NCBI GenBank assembly: GCA_022414725.1
Contig: CM039465.1
Coordinates: forward strand, 2,321,214-2,385,213
DNA length: 64,000 bases
Source: Microglena sp. YARC
Lineage: Eukaryota > Chlorophyta > Chlorophyceae > Chlamydomonadales > Chlamydomonadaceae
Direction: 5' to 3'
Shown: one piece after another, positions 35,564 to 44,907 of the stretch
Layout of the letters: every line of letters begins with the position of its first letter
Numbering within the stretch: position 1 is the first letter of the stretch
The notes under the pieces: generated by a model
Databases searched by the model: none
Told to the model about the DNA's origin: nothing
What the model saw: only the letters and a program-made list of their open reading frames with translations
Made by a program: the position numbers and the translations under genes

Positions 35564-36403
35564 GGTTATGTGCGCCATCTTTAGACGCTAACGAAGAACA
35601 GCCGCTGATTTCCGCATTCGGAATCAGTTCCCCTCTGACTAGTCGAAGGCCCGAGTTTTAATTAAGCACCTGGACTCCCTGTGCGGATCCAACTTCCCGC
35701 TGCTCCGCCTGCCGCTTCCTACCAAGAATCCTTGGATCTGCCACTGCGTCCTACGACTGGAGCAAGCAAGAGCGACCACTAGTCACCGAAATCTATGAAG
35801 TGAGTATAGGACGATCGACGCCCTCACCGAGACCCACGCAGAGCTGTATTGATCCCAGACGATCAACTTGCTTGCGACCCCAGCTTCAGAGAAGCTCCTG
35901 TCGTAGAACATTGCCGCTCGGCAAAGTTCACCACTACCAATCCGCTGGATCCCTTTGGATCGCCGATCCCCACAAGCACTCCATCCCCACTTCCCCTGCC
36001 CCGCCCTCGTAATTCCCCACAACCCAACACTCCGACCTACAACGCCAAGACTCCCACACAGAAGACCTCATCATGCAACACCCCAGGATCTTCACCGGCA
36101 ACAACCTATACACCTGGCGTTGCGCCAGGGTGCATATTCTCCTCGACCTCAAGTCCGATAGAGACACCAGTGGCATCGCATTCGACTGCCAACAGCCGGT
36201 GGTCGAGGGCGAACCTCCTAACTCTGATGGTTACCCCGCTGAAGACATTACTTACCCTGTTGTTGCGGGTGCTGATCCAGCTGCTCCAGCCCGTGGTAGG
36301 TGTCCCCAACAGGATCTCCACCTGGAAAAACAACAAGGCATTCAAGACGATTCTTGATCGGGTGTCAGACGCGATCCAGACGGCCATCCATGCTCACACA
36401 GAT

Positions 36404-37039
36404 ATGGGTTCCCATTGGCTGAACACAGAAAGAATGAGGGTGGTGGATAGAGCACACATCCCTCGCTCAATGAGACACTGTCAAATGTGTGGGTTCCAAA
36501 AACCTGAGGATGAAATGCATATGTTTGAGTGCCCTTTTTATAATGATATTCGCCTCCGCTACCAGAATCTGTTTACAGATATTTATAGGCATGTCCATGA
36601 GGATACCGACTTAACCGTATGGAATGTGGAATTCTGCGATTCCACATTCAGAACCTTTATGAATGGAAATGGCACTAAGTCTTTTTGGAGCAACCTAGCC
36701 GACTATCTTTCTACTTGTAGAAGAGCAAGACAGGAAGCCCTGGACTGCTTAGTGGCACCGTAATTTATTATCCCTTTTTTTCTTCTTGTGACTTCTCATT
36801 TGTTAGCTTCTTACCTCCGCCACTGTAAGTGGTTGAGATCTGGGTCCTGCTCTAAGGGGTTTAATACCTACGCCACCAAAACGGTGGTTGGGAGTTTGGT
36901 TTGTTTGTCCTCGACACACCCCTGATGTAATGGGGTTTTTTGCTTTGTGGGTGCTTTTTCTTTTTGTTTAAAGCACAGAGTCTCATACACCCTCGCGGTG
37001 TCAAGTAGACTTTAACATGTAATGTAATGTAATGTAATG
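36404..37039 (+). mobile_element. LINE-B 3' fragment inserted in copia A gag
   Basis: Encodes the last ~115 residues of LINE-B including the CQMCGFQKPEDEMHMFEC knuckle, then the 3' UTR and a (TAATG) tail. ATGG flanks both sides (36,404 and 37,036), a plausible short target duplication. Sequence is nearly identical to the inverse of 32,757-33,160. Confidence 0.88.
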
Positions 37040-37182
37040 GCCACTAAAGCCTTCAGGTTTCTGGACTCCCTATACTCTGAGGAAGGCAGCAAGCTAGAGT
37101 ACTCTACCATGACTAACCTCTATGCCATACGTATGACTACCACTGAATCTTTGCAGACCTACCTCTCCAGGGCAGCTGACAT

Positions 37183-37298
37183 ACATTACATTACATTACA
37201 TTACATTACATTACATTACATTACATTACATTACATTACATTACATTACATTACATGTTAAAGTCTACTTGACACCGCGAGGGTGTATGAGACTCTGT
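37183..37298 (-). mobile_element. Minimal LINE-B tail insertion (116 bp)
   Basis: Contains only (ACATT)n plus about 50 bp of the LINE-B 3' end (ATGTTAAAGTCTACTTGACA and CCGCGAGGGTGTATGAGACT). It is flanked by a GACAT duplication at 37,178-37,182 and 37,299-37,303. It is an extremely 5'-truncated insertion that splits the gag frame between SRAAD and MYAQV. Confidence 0.85.
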
Positions 37299-37758
37299 GA
37301 CATGTACGCCCAAGTCCCCAAGATAGATCCAAGGCACTTCCACCTGTTCTATCAGCAATTTCCTCAACATTGTTGTCAAAGGACTGAACTCACGTCCTGA
37401 ATATGACGTATTCATAAACCAGTTCAACCCCAGAGCTATCACCACATTTGCCTCACTCCAAAGTGCAATCTTTAACTGGTGCCTAGTGAAGAGCGTTGAC
37501 CCTGCCCCATCCCCAGAGGAGGCTGAACTGGCTGCTGCAGCCTACAGAGTCAGAAGACCATTCAACAGCAGGAACCTCCCCACCAGAGACAGGAGAGAGA
37601 CCTACAAAAAGATGACCTGCTGGAACTGTGGAGGAATCGGTCATAGCTCCAGAGAATGCATCAGTGAGGACACTAACCTGTCTTTCAAACCAGCTGACTC
37701 AGATGAAGCTGACCACGGATCTAAGTCACCTCCCAAGCAGAGATCAGGAGATGACAAG

Positions 37759-38060
37759 TATCAGCTTGGATAACACTCCGGAGAGTGGACTTAGTGTGTG
37801 CAGCACGCCAATCTATAAATGCGGAGACGAGAATAATTATTACAAAAGATAGTGGAACCATAAAAGGACACCAGCGGAGGAAAGGGGGGCGGTAGCCTGG
37901 AACCTGATCAGGGTACAGGTTAGACAGCGCGTGTCAGAAGAACCGATGACGCAGTCAACAGTAAGCTGACATAGTACTGTCAGGACCGATAGTTCTAAGG
38001 AAGTACATAAGTAGTCACCAAGTCATAAAACGCGTGAGAGCACCGCAATTCATGCTGACA
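37759..38060 (-). repeat. Copia B 3' LTR
   Basis: 302 bp and nearly identical to the 5' LTR (seen differences CATAAAAGG/CATAAAGGG and ACAGTAAGC/ACAGTTAGC). Preceded in element orientation by ATAGGTGGAG, the likely polypurine tract. 38,061-38,383 is the 3' untranslated stretch, with an A18 run near 38,142. Confidence 0.95.
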
Positions 38061-38383
38061 CTCCACCTATGACACAGGTGACATACAATACTACTTCTCC
38101 ACCTATGGCACTGGTGACATAGAACTATATGTAACAGATTGAAAAAAAAAAAAAAAAAAATCAAAGAACTCCGAAAATTCGAGAGAACTTCAAATGGAAA
38201 CCCAAAGGTTTATAGGAAGGAATGAAACACGGCAAAAACCAAAATTTGCCAAGTTAGAAAAGGATGAAAACCGAATATCAAAGATGGGTAACAACGGTAT
38301 AGAAAACCCGATCCGGGAATAGGAACCTAATGCCATACAATGATAACCAAAGAAACCGATGTAACAAAAAAAAATTATATACC

Positions 38384-38935
38384 CTAAGAAGAAGCGGTCA
38401 TCCCAAGCATCCGCATAAACCTCCAGAACACAGCAGGATCAAGGGGCTTGGTGAAGGGGTCAGCACAGTTGTCCTTGGTGTTAACATAGGCAACATCTAG
38501 TGAACCGTCCTCCACCAGCTCCTTGATGTAGTGATGAATAACATCAATGTGCTTGCTGCGAGGGAGGAGCTGCCAGTCATTGGCCCATCTCAGAGACCCT
38601 ATGTTGTCACCCTGAATGGTAACTAAATCACAAGGCAGACCCAGATCCACCCTCAACTTCTTCAACCATTGCACCTCCCTGGCAGCCTGAGACAGGGCCT
38701 GATACTCAGCCTCACAAGAGCTAATGGCAACTGTAGGCTGCCTCTTGCTCATCCAGTTCACTATGCACCCTCCAGCCAGGACAGCAAAGCCAGTCTGAGA
38801 TCTCCTGTCAGACCCATCATCAGCAAAGGATGAGTCACTAAAGACAGTAAAAGAGAAATCAGGGCTGTGTGTGTAAGTGAGTCCCAGGTGGAATGTGATC
38901 TCAAATACAAAAGCAAACGCTTGGCTGCCCCCCAC
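38384..38935 (-). pseudogene. Copia B RNase H, out of frame with pol
   Basis: The frame carries LGLTYTHSPDFSFTVFSDSS (first Asp), SSCEAEYQALS (Glu), the copia-type KHIDVIHHYIKELVEDG and a C-terminus ending at 38,384. It is the expected end of a copia polyprotein and overlaps the RT frame by 175 bp. The shift lies near 38,885-38,900. Given the near-identical LTRs, either a recent one-base change or a consensus error could explain it. Confidence 0.85.
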
Positions 38936-41900
38936 AGGGGGACGGTAGGGTGAGCAGAAAACCTGGACAGGTAGCTCACAGCAAAGGCAATATCAGGCCT
39001 GGTGCAAGTAGCCAGGTATAGCAAAGCACCAACAAGAGAGAGGTACTGGCTATTAGAGGACAGGGGTTCTCCAGGTGGGTCAGTGACGGTGGACTTGTCC
39101 ATGGGGGCACCAAACCTGGGCTTGGCAGCAGCAGTCAGACCAAACTGCTCCACCAGATCAACAATGTAGGAGTGCTGGGAGAGGTTGATCTGAACACACC
39201 TGCCGTCAGAGTCAAGTGTACAAGCCATGTCCAAGGAGAGGAACTGAACCGGCACACCCATCTCTTTGACCTCCCAGCCAGCTTTCTCCATAGCCTTGAT
39301 CAGCAAAACATACCTATCCAGCTCACTAAAAGCACAGATAAAATCATCAACATAGGTTAGGACATAGCTCCACCCACCATTAGAATCCCTCCTAAAATAC
39401 AGAGCAGGTTCCGCCTTGCACATAATAAAACCATGTGCAACCAAAACCCGCTTGACATCCATACTCCAAGCCCTGGGCGCCTGTTTCAAACCATAAAGGG
39501 ACTTGATCAGCTTGCACACAAGGGGAACACCGTTAGGACCAAGTACCTTAAAGCCCTCAGGCTGGTGGCAGTACAGGTCCAGACCAGGTTCAAGGGGAGC
39601 ATTCAGAAATGCAGTCTTGATGTCCAGCTGCCGAACAAACATCTTCCTATGAGTGATGGCAGCCAGGAGCACCCTCAGACCTGCTTTAGAAGAAACGGGG
39701 GCATATACATCATGAAAATCCAACCCAGGACGCTGCAGAAAACCACGAACCACAAAACGTGCCTTGAAGCGAATAGAACCATCAACCCCAACCTTCTTCA
39801 CAAATAACCACCTGCCAGACAGGACCCTCTGTTTAGGAGGCAGTGGAGTGAGCGCCCAAGTGCCATGGGCATGTAGGGACGCCATATTATCCTTCATAGC
39901 AAGGAGCCATTGATCCCTGTCAGGGCTGGTGGGAAGCATGGCAGCTTTGAAGGTCAGTTCAGTGGAAGTGGAAATGTATGCTCCCACGTACAAGCAGTGT
40001 ACTTGTACATGAGCAGCGGGGATATCAGCAGTATCAGCAGTAACCGGTAGTATAGCCCCCAGCGCAGAACTACTGCCTGGTTGAACAGGGCCGGCCTTAT
40101 TTGCCTCTATATCAACGAAGCCTGGGTCGACCGGAACACCCCAGCCATACGCAGTATCGGAACCCGACCAGTGTTCCAGATCATCACTTGCACTATCGGC
40201 AACGGCTACATCATCACATGGCCTTGACCCGAGTAATCCACCAGGGACGACAGGAGGCGTCTGAATGAACGACACCCGCGAGCCATCCGAGGTTGTCGGA
40301 GGTTGGCGACTATTAGTCAATGGACCTGATCCAGGTACCACTATGATCGAAGGCTGTCGTAATCCTAAATCTTCACCGACGAAATGTGGCGCAGAGGAGG
40401 GCCTGGCGACCCCCTGCGATTCGGCTAAGATTTTATCTGAAAGAACTGCAGAATCTCGCCCGCCCAGTGCCTTCACACACAATACAGCACCATCAGCCCC
40501 TGACCTGGGACGCAAGGTCATCCCATGATCAGGGCAGCGGTCGACAATTGGGGTTAGCAAAGGGTCAAGGGAATTAACCGTAGGCACAGGCATATGTCCG
40601 TTGATAGCGGCAGGGATGCGAGAGACATACGGCGACCCGTCATAGGGAGATAGCCCAGGAATACAGTTATGATCAAACTGCTCATAGAAGAGTACATCAC
40701 GACTCTCTACTACCTGGCGCAACTTAGGAACCCAAACAAAATAACCCTTACTCACCAGGGAATACCCAACCAGTCTACCAGATAACGCCCTTTCGTCCAG
40801 CTTGTTGCGCTTCTTCCCATTGACTAACGTAACGTAGCAAGGGCATCCGAACACGCGCAACATCGACACATCAGGCTGAACCCCAAAGAAAAGCTCATGA
40901 GGAGTCTTATCTCCCTGATTGGGCAAGCGATTACGAAGGTAACACGCAGCTAGGAAGGCATAGGGCCAGAAAGACTTAGTTAGCTTTGACTCCAGGTGGA
41001 TGCTCCTAGCTATAGACTGTAAGACCCCATTGTACCTCTCCACAGTTGCATTCTGCTGTGCAGTGTATGCCAAAGATAACTCATGCACTGCCCCAACCGA
41101 TATCAGCCAATCCTCAAACCACTTTACTATAAACTCCTTAGCCCTGTCAGACCTCAGGCACTTAAAGGCAAATCCGTGCAGCTGATTCATCCATCTGAGG
41201 ATGATAGTCTGAACTGCTAAGGGAGCTTCATCCCTGGTCCTCAAGCACAACACTTCAGCATAGCCAGAGTGTTGGTCTGTGAGGCACAGAATATAAAACT
41301 CCCCACGCAGACCTCTAATATGAACTGGCCCCATGATGTCCAAGTGAAGGCGTTGGAGAGGTGCATTGATCGGAGTAGTGCTTGCTTTAGGAAAAGGGAG
41401 ACGTTTGCCCTTAGCCTTTTGACAAGCATCACAAGGGATCTTAGCCAGTTTTTGGACCTGGTTGAGTGAGAGGGGTAAGTTCTTAACCATACCCTTCTTG
41501 ACAAGTCTGTGCATGGCATCATAGCCGGGGTGACCCAGCCGCCTATGCCACAGCCATTCAGGAGTGGTAGGGATAACAACTCCACCGTCCTCATCAACAT
41601 CAAGTGCAAAAGCTGGGTAATTGTCAGCACCAAACGAACAGCCACTGGTGGTGTAACAAGGCCTACATGCAAACTTGTAAACACCATCACTGGAGGCAGG
41701 GAAGGACCAGAGAATAGAAGAGCCCTGAGTGGCAGTGCAACTAATACTATCAAAAGAAATCTTGCAGTGGAGAGAATGAGCCACAGCATTTACTGACAGG
41801 AGGTTCACCGGACAGTGAGGTATGTAGAGAACATTAGTTAGAATGATTGGTGTTGGTAACCAATCACTACATAACTCAATGGATCCCTTACCTACTGCCC

Positions 41901-42090
41901 GTTGAACCACACCATCACCAAATCGAACTGATGGCAGATTCAGTGGAACATCAAACACAGTGAACAAAGATCTATCACCTGTGATGGACATTCCAGCTCC
42001 AGAATCCACATGCCAGACCCCCTCAGACAGGCTCGGACTACACACATTTGAGAACCTAGAGGTGCAGGAGAATAGGACAGGGCTTACCTG
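38761..42090 (-). CDS. Copia B pol: protease, integrase, reverse transcriptase
   Basis: Open in the same frame as gag right after the TAG, giving ~1,109 codons. Order: aspartic protease (WHVDSGAGMSITG), an H-x3-H/C-x2-C integrase zinc region (LWHRRLGHPGYD ... CDACQKAKGKR), the integrase core (LHLDIMGPV as first Asp, then LRSDRAKEF and NATVERYNGV), then RT (RFKARFVVRGFLQRPG, QLDIKTAFLNAPLE, LIKSLYGLKQAPRAW, and catalytic YVDDFICAF). A proline-rich spacer lies between integrase and RT. After LLLYLRSHSTW the frame diverges from the expected sequence and stops at 38,761, while the RNase H continues in another frame. The enzymes copy the RNA and insert the cDNA. Confidence 0.93.
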   Translation of the reverse strand, partial: QVSPVLFSCTSRFSNVCSPSLSEGVWHVDSGAGMSITGDRSLFTVFDVPLNLPSVRFGDGVVQRAVGKGSIELCSDWLPTPIILTNVLYIPHCPVNLLSVNAVAHSLHCKISFDSISCTATQGSSILWSFPASSDGVYKFACRPCYTTSGCSFGADNYPAFALDVDEDGGVVIPTTPEWLWHRRLGHPGYDAMHRLVKKGMVKNLPLSLNQVQKLAKIPCDACQKAKGKRLPFPKASTTPINAPLQRLHLDIMGPVHIRGLRGEFYILCLTDQHSGYAEVLCLRTRDEAPLAVQTIILRWMNQLHGFAFKCLRSDRAKEFIVKWFEDWLISVGAVHELSLAYTAQQNATVERYNGVLQSIARSIHLESKLTKSFWPYAFLAACYLRNRLPNQGDKTPHELFFGVQPDVSMLRVFGCPCYVTLVNGKKRNKLDERALSGRLVGYSLVSKGYFVWVPKLRQVVESRDVLFYEQFDHNCIPGLSPYDGSPYVSRIPAAINGHMPVPTVNSLDPLLTPIVDRCPDHGMTLRPRSGADGAVLCVKALGGRDSAVLSDKILAESQGVARPSSAPHFVGEDLGLRQPSIIVVPGSGPLTNSRQPPTTSDGSRVSFIQTPPVVPGGLLGSRPCDDVAVADSASDDLEHWSGSDTAYGWGVPVDPGFVDIEANKAGPVQPGSSSALGAILPVTADTADIPAAHVQVHCLYVGAYISTSTELTFKAAMLPTSPDRDQWLLAMKDNMASLHAHGTWALTPLPPKQRVLSGRWLFVKKVGVDGSIRFKARFVVRGFLQRPGLDFHDVYAPVSSKAGLRVLLAAITHRKMFVRQLDIKTAFLNAPLEPGLDLYCHQPEGFKVLGPNGVPLVCKLIKSLYGLKQAPRAWSMDVKRVLVAHGFIMCKAEPALYFRRDSNGGWSYVLTYVDDFICAFSELDRYVLLIKAMEKAGWEVKEMGVPVQFLSLDMACTLDSDGRCVQINLSQHSYIVDLVEQFGLTAAAKPRFGAPMDKSTVTDPPGEPLSSNSQYLSLVGALLYLATCTRPDIAFAVSYLSRFSAHPTVPLWGAAKRLLLYLRSHSTWDSLTHTALISLLLSLVTHPLLMMGLTGDLRLALLSWLEGA

Positions 42091-43182
42091 CTACTTCTGC
42101 ATAGCAAACCCATCAATTTGAGCCTGAAAGGAAGACAATTGCTTTGGAGTAAGGTGACCTGGAAGGGCCAGGTTAGCAGGCAACGGTGAAGGAAGCGTTG
42201 GTTCTGCACGACCAGGGACCCTTCGCAGGGCAGGGAACTTCGTCCAGCAACGGTCCTCCGAGTGACCATCCTTGTGGGGGCATGGTCCCCAGGTGCATTC
42301 CAGGCGCCTCTTGTTCGACCCAGAACCACCACCAGTCTTCTGCCGCCGCTGAAATGCAGCATTAGCAGGAAACTGAGGAGCGGTCCGGGACCAACCAGGA
42401 TGCCTGGAATCCGACTGAGGGAGCGCTATGTTAAGAATATCTAGCTGCCTATATTCCTCTAGACAGGACCAGTACTCAACAGGTTGCTGGTTGTATATCA
42501 GGATACCATACTTAATCCGCAGCGTTTCGAACCGGGGCAGACTCGCACCTTGAACTATAATGCCCATGGCGTGACGCTGAGTCTGCGGAAACCCAGCACT
42601 GCGCAGGTCAGTGCACATACCGCGAACCCGACGAAAGAAAGCGTCAACCTGCTCATGAGTGCCCATGGCCGAAGCATGATACTCCTTCAGCAAGAGAGGG
42701 ACACGCGAGGCAAGGGCATCGGACTGCTGCCTCCGGATATGCAAAAAGATATCCCGAGGTGAAGCAAAGTCCCTATACACCTTGACTAGGGCATCCGTCA
42801 TGTTGGCAAGCATCATGGATAAGATCATGAACTCTTGGCGGGGTAGGGTAAGCGCACTGAAACCCAACAGTGCAGGATCGACACTAGACTCACCATGAGA
42901 GGCCGAAGTTCCAGCAGCAGGAGGAGCACACCGAGGAGCTAAAGACTCACGAATCGCCAGAAAATACTCAGCAGCAAGACCAGCGTCATAAGCGCGCTGG
43001 TCATCTAAGTTCCTGATGAGATCTAGGGAACGCGCAACACGCACAATGAGCTCGAAATCAGGACGAACAGGACAGAAAGGGAGTGGCACCTTAACAAACT
43101 GGTAACCTCGCAGGTCACTGTTCCTACGCCCAACCCCTCCAGAGGTCACACCATTAGCAGGAGGGTAGTTAATCCCTGGCAT
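42091..43182 (-). CDS. Copia B gag, second reading frame with zinc-binding motif
   Basis: 363 codons continuing the gag core (FELIVRVARSLDLIRNLDDQ, then LPRQEFMILSMMLANMTDAL and SAMGTHEQVDAFFRRVRGMC). Near the C-terminus a Cys/His cluster (CTWGPCPHKDGHSEDRC) is a non-standard nucleocapsid knuckle, C-x4-C-x5-H-x4-C. The frame ends at TAG (42,091-42,093) immediately followed by CAG. The protease-integrase-RT frame continues after that stop without any shift. Confidence 0.75.
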   Translation of the reverse strand: MPGINYPPANGVTSGGVGRRNSDLRGYQFVKVPLPFCPVRPDFELIVRVARSLDLIRNLDDQRAYDAGLAAEYFLAIRESLAPRCAPPAAGTSASHGESSVDPALLGFSALTLPRQEFMILSMMLANMTDALVKVYRDFASPRDIFLHIRRQQSDALASRVPLLLKEYHASAMGTHEQVDAFFRRVRGMCTDLRSAGFPQTQRHAMGIIVQGASLPRFETLRIKYGILIYNQQPVEYWSCLEEYRQLDILNIALPQSDSRHPGWSRTAPQFPANAAFQRRQKTGGGSGSNKRRLECTWGPCPHKDGHSEDRCWTKFPALRRVPGRAEPTLPSPLPANLALPGHLTPKQLSSFQAQIDGFAMQK

Positions 43183-44272
43183 AAACAGGTCCCAGAAAAG
43201 CCCGACACTCTAGACCTAGCTCAGAATAAGCCATCACACGCCTAGGCCTAGGGCGACCCTTGCTATCAACCATAGCCTGAGTGGCAGTCATATCCAGCCT
43301 ACCGTACAGAGTGCGGTCCAAGGATTCCCCAGCATGTTGAGCTTGGCGGATAAGACGGCATTCCTGCAGGGATAGACGCAGAGGATGTCCGCCATCGAGC
43401 AGATGCTCCCAGGAGTCGCATGACAGCGAAGGAGGCACATATGGCGGAGGGCCAGGAGCAGGGGGCTGCTCCACAGGCGGAGGGGGGGGTGGAGGGGGCT
43501 CCTGCGAAGGGCCAGCAAAGGATGCGCGGCCAGCAGCAGCAGCAGAAGCCTCTCGAGCACGAGTATTGTAGCCAGACAGACCTCGGTCCGGAGGCAAGGT
43601 GAAAGACGCAGACTTCTGCATCAAAGACGGCCTGGCCACCTCCGGGTGGACAGGTGGAAGGGGCGCAAGCAGAGGCGCAGAGACTGGATCAGGCTTAAAC
43701 TCCGGGGAAGGCGCAAGAGCAGGTGCCGACAGAGGCTCATACACAGGAGAGACGGTAGAATTGAACACTCGAGTAGCAGTGGAAGGAGTGACTCCACCGA
43801 AGTCACCACTCATAGCACTCTGCAGATCTTCATCACCATCATCAGAGTCATCAGCATAGCCATCTGCACGGCGATGACGAGCAAGTTCTTGATAGTCGTA
43901 GTCAAAACGGGCATCAGGAGGTGGAGGCGCCCCTGCGTACTGGATAATCTGAGTGGAAACACAGCAGAGTCGCATCAGAACGTCCTCAATCTCAGGAGAG
44001 AGACGTCGGACAGTAGCAGAAGGAGCCGTAAAGGTGGAGGATTGATTGGGGGGGGTCACTTCCACGATGGCGGAAGGACTCTCATGACCGCTAGCAGAGG
44101 CAGCTGGTGCACAGACGTCTAGCCAATCATCAAGAGGACCCGGGTCCTCCTTAGGAAGGACACGGTCGCAGCCATTGCTTATAATGACACTGCGCATCCC
44201 GCGCGTCCAAGATTCTCCATTCTTGTCGTGGAGTTTCTCAAAATTAGCGGGAGGCCCTCGCGGAAGTTGCAT
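43169..44272 (-). CDS. Copia B gag, first reading frame
   Basis: 367 codons. The N-terminus (PANFEKLHDKNGESWTRGMR) matches the F-x-K-L-x-G-x-N-x-x-x-W start of copia gag proteins, which drives capsid assembly. Residues ~60-290 are an unusual Ala/Pro/Ser-rich low-complexity region with a Pro run (EPPPPPPPPVEQPP), not usual in copia gag. The end overlaps the next frame by 14 bp, and the second frame continues the gag fold. Either a programmed frameshift or a sequence error separates them. The true start could lie a little upstream of the ATG at 44,272. Confidence 0.7.
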   Translation of the reverse strand: MQLPRGPPANFEKLHDKNGESWTRGMRSVIISNGCDRVLPKEDPGPLDDWLDVCAPAASASGHESPSAIVEVTPPNQSSTFTAPSATVRRLSPEIEDVLMRLCCVSTQIIQYAGAPPPPDARFDYDYQELARHRRADGYADDSDDGDEDLQSAMSGDFGGVTPSTATRVFNSTVSPVYEPLSAPALAPSPEFKPDPVSAPLLAPLPPVHPEVARPSLMQKSASFTLPPDRGLSGYNTRAREASAAAAGRASFAGPSQEPPPPPPPPVEQPPAPGPPPYVPPSLSCDSWEHLLDGGHPLRLSLQECRLIRQAQHAGESLDRTLYGRLDMTATQAMVDSKGRPRPRRVMAYSELGLECRAFLGPVYARD

Positions 44273-44309
44273 CGCAAAGCAGTGGTAGTAAATGAGGGAC
44301 CGTATAACC

Positions 44310-44611
44310 TATCAGCTTGGATAACACTCCGGAGAGTGGACTTAGTGTGTGCAGCACGCCAATCTATAAATGCGGAGACGAGAATAATTATTACAAAAGA
44401 TAGTGGAACCATAAAGGGACACCAGCGGAGGAAAGGGGGGCGGTAGCCTGGAACCTGATCAGGGTACAGGTTAGACAGCGCGTGTCAGAAGAACCGATGA
44501 CGCAGTCAACAGTTAGCTGACATAGTACTGTCAGGACCGATAGTTCTAAGGAAGTACATAAGTAGTCACCAAGTCATAAAACGCGTGAGAGCACCGCAAT
44601 TCATGCTGACA
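44310..44611 (-). repeat. Copia B 5' LTR
   Basis: 302 bp. In element orientation it starts TGTCAGCATGAATTGCGGTG and ends AAGCTGATA, followed by GGTTATACGGTCCC rather than a TGG-type primer site. Confidence 0.95.
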
Positions 44612-44907
44612 ACAAGGACTCTGACGACAAGAAGATCCACAAGAAGACCTATGACAGGAGGCAGCAACACCCCAGAAGATACCAGAGCAAGGGACGCTAT
44701 GCCCATGTTGCTGATGGTGATCAGTCTACCTCAACCTCCAACTCTGACAGTGAGGGTGAGGAGCACAACTTCCTGTCCCTGGCACTGGATGAAGACACCC
44801 CCCAACCCGTGAGATTTGCTACACAAACCAGAGGCAAGTCTGTTTCATTTTCCTTGCCACATGATCCCCTGGCTGATACAGCATTCTTTGGACATATAAG
44901 TGCTGAT
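44612..44907 (+). pseudogene. Copia A gag-protease linker between copia B and X
   Basis: The frame continues from gag after removal of copia B: DNKDSDDKKIHKKTYDRRQQ, then an acidic Ser/Asp stretch and LADTAFFGHISAD. X interrupts at 44,908. Removing X and one TGAT restores a continuous frame into the protease. Confidence 0.8.

Larger units (their letters stand above)
36073..37758 (+). pseudogene. Copia A gag, interrupted by two LINE-B insertions and copia B
   Basis: It starts MQHPRIFTGNNLYTWRCARV, matching the F-x-G-x-N-x-x-x-W start of copia-type gag. A frame change lies between about 36,190 and 36,300, after which KAFKTILDRVSDAIQTAIHA follows. LINE-B interrupts at 36,404-37,039. The frame resumes with ATKAFRFLDSLYSEEG, is interrupted again at 37,183-37,298, then continues through VFINQFNPRAITTFASLQ to a nucleocapsid knuckle CWNCGGIGHSSREC (C-x2-C-x4-H-x4-C). 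Copia B then splits it at 37,758, and the same frame continues at 44,612. Gag forms the virus-like particle in which reverse transcription takes place. Confidence 0.8.
37759..44611 (-). mobile_element. Copia B: near-intact Ty1/copia retrotransposon
   Basis: 6,853 bp, bounded by two 302-bp LTRs that differ at only a few bases, with ACAAG duplicated at 37,754-37,758 and 44,612-44,616. On the minus strand it reads TG...TA. Domain order is gag, knuckle, protease, integrase, RT, RNase H, the Ty1/copia (Pseudoviridae-like) order. LTR similarity and clean target duplication indicate a recent insertion into copia A gag. The internal end next to the 3' LTR carries a purine-rich AGGTGGAG, present twice. 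Confidence 0.95.

Noticed and set aside
35849..36763. 304-codon ORF joining gag-region sequence to LINE-B
   Set aside because: It is a chance fusion across the LINE-B insertion point in copia A.
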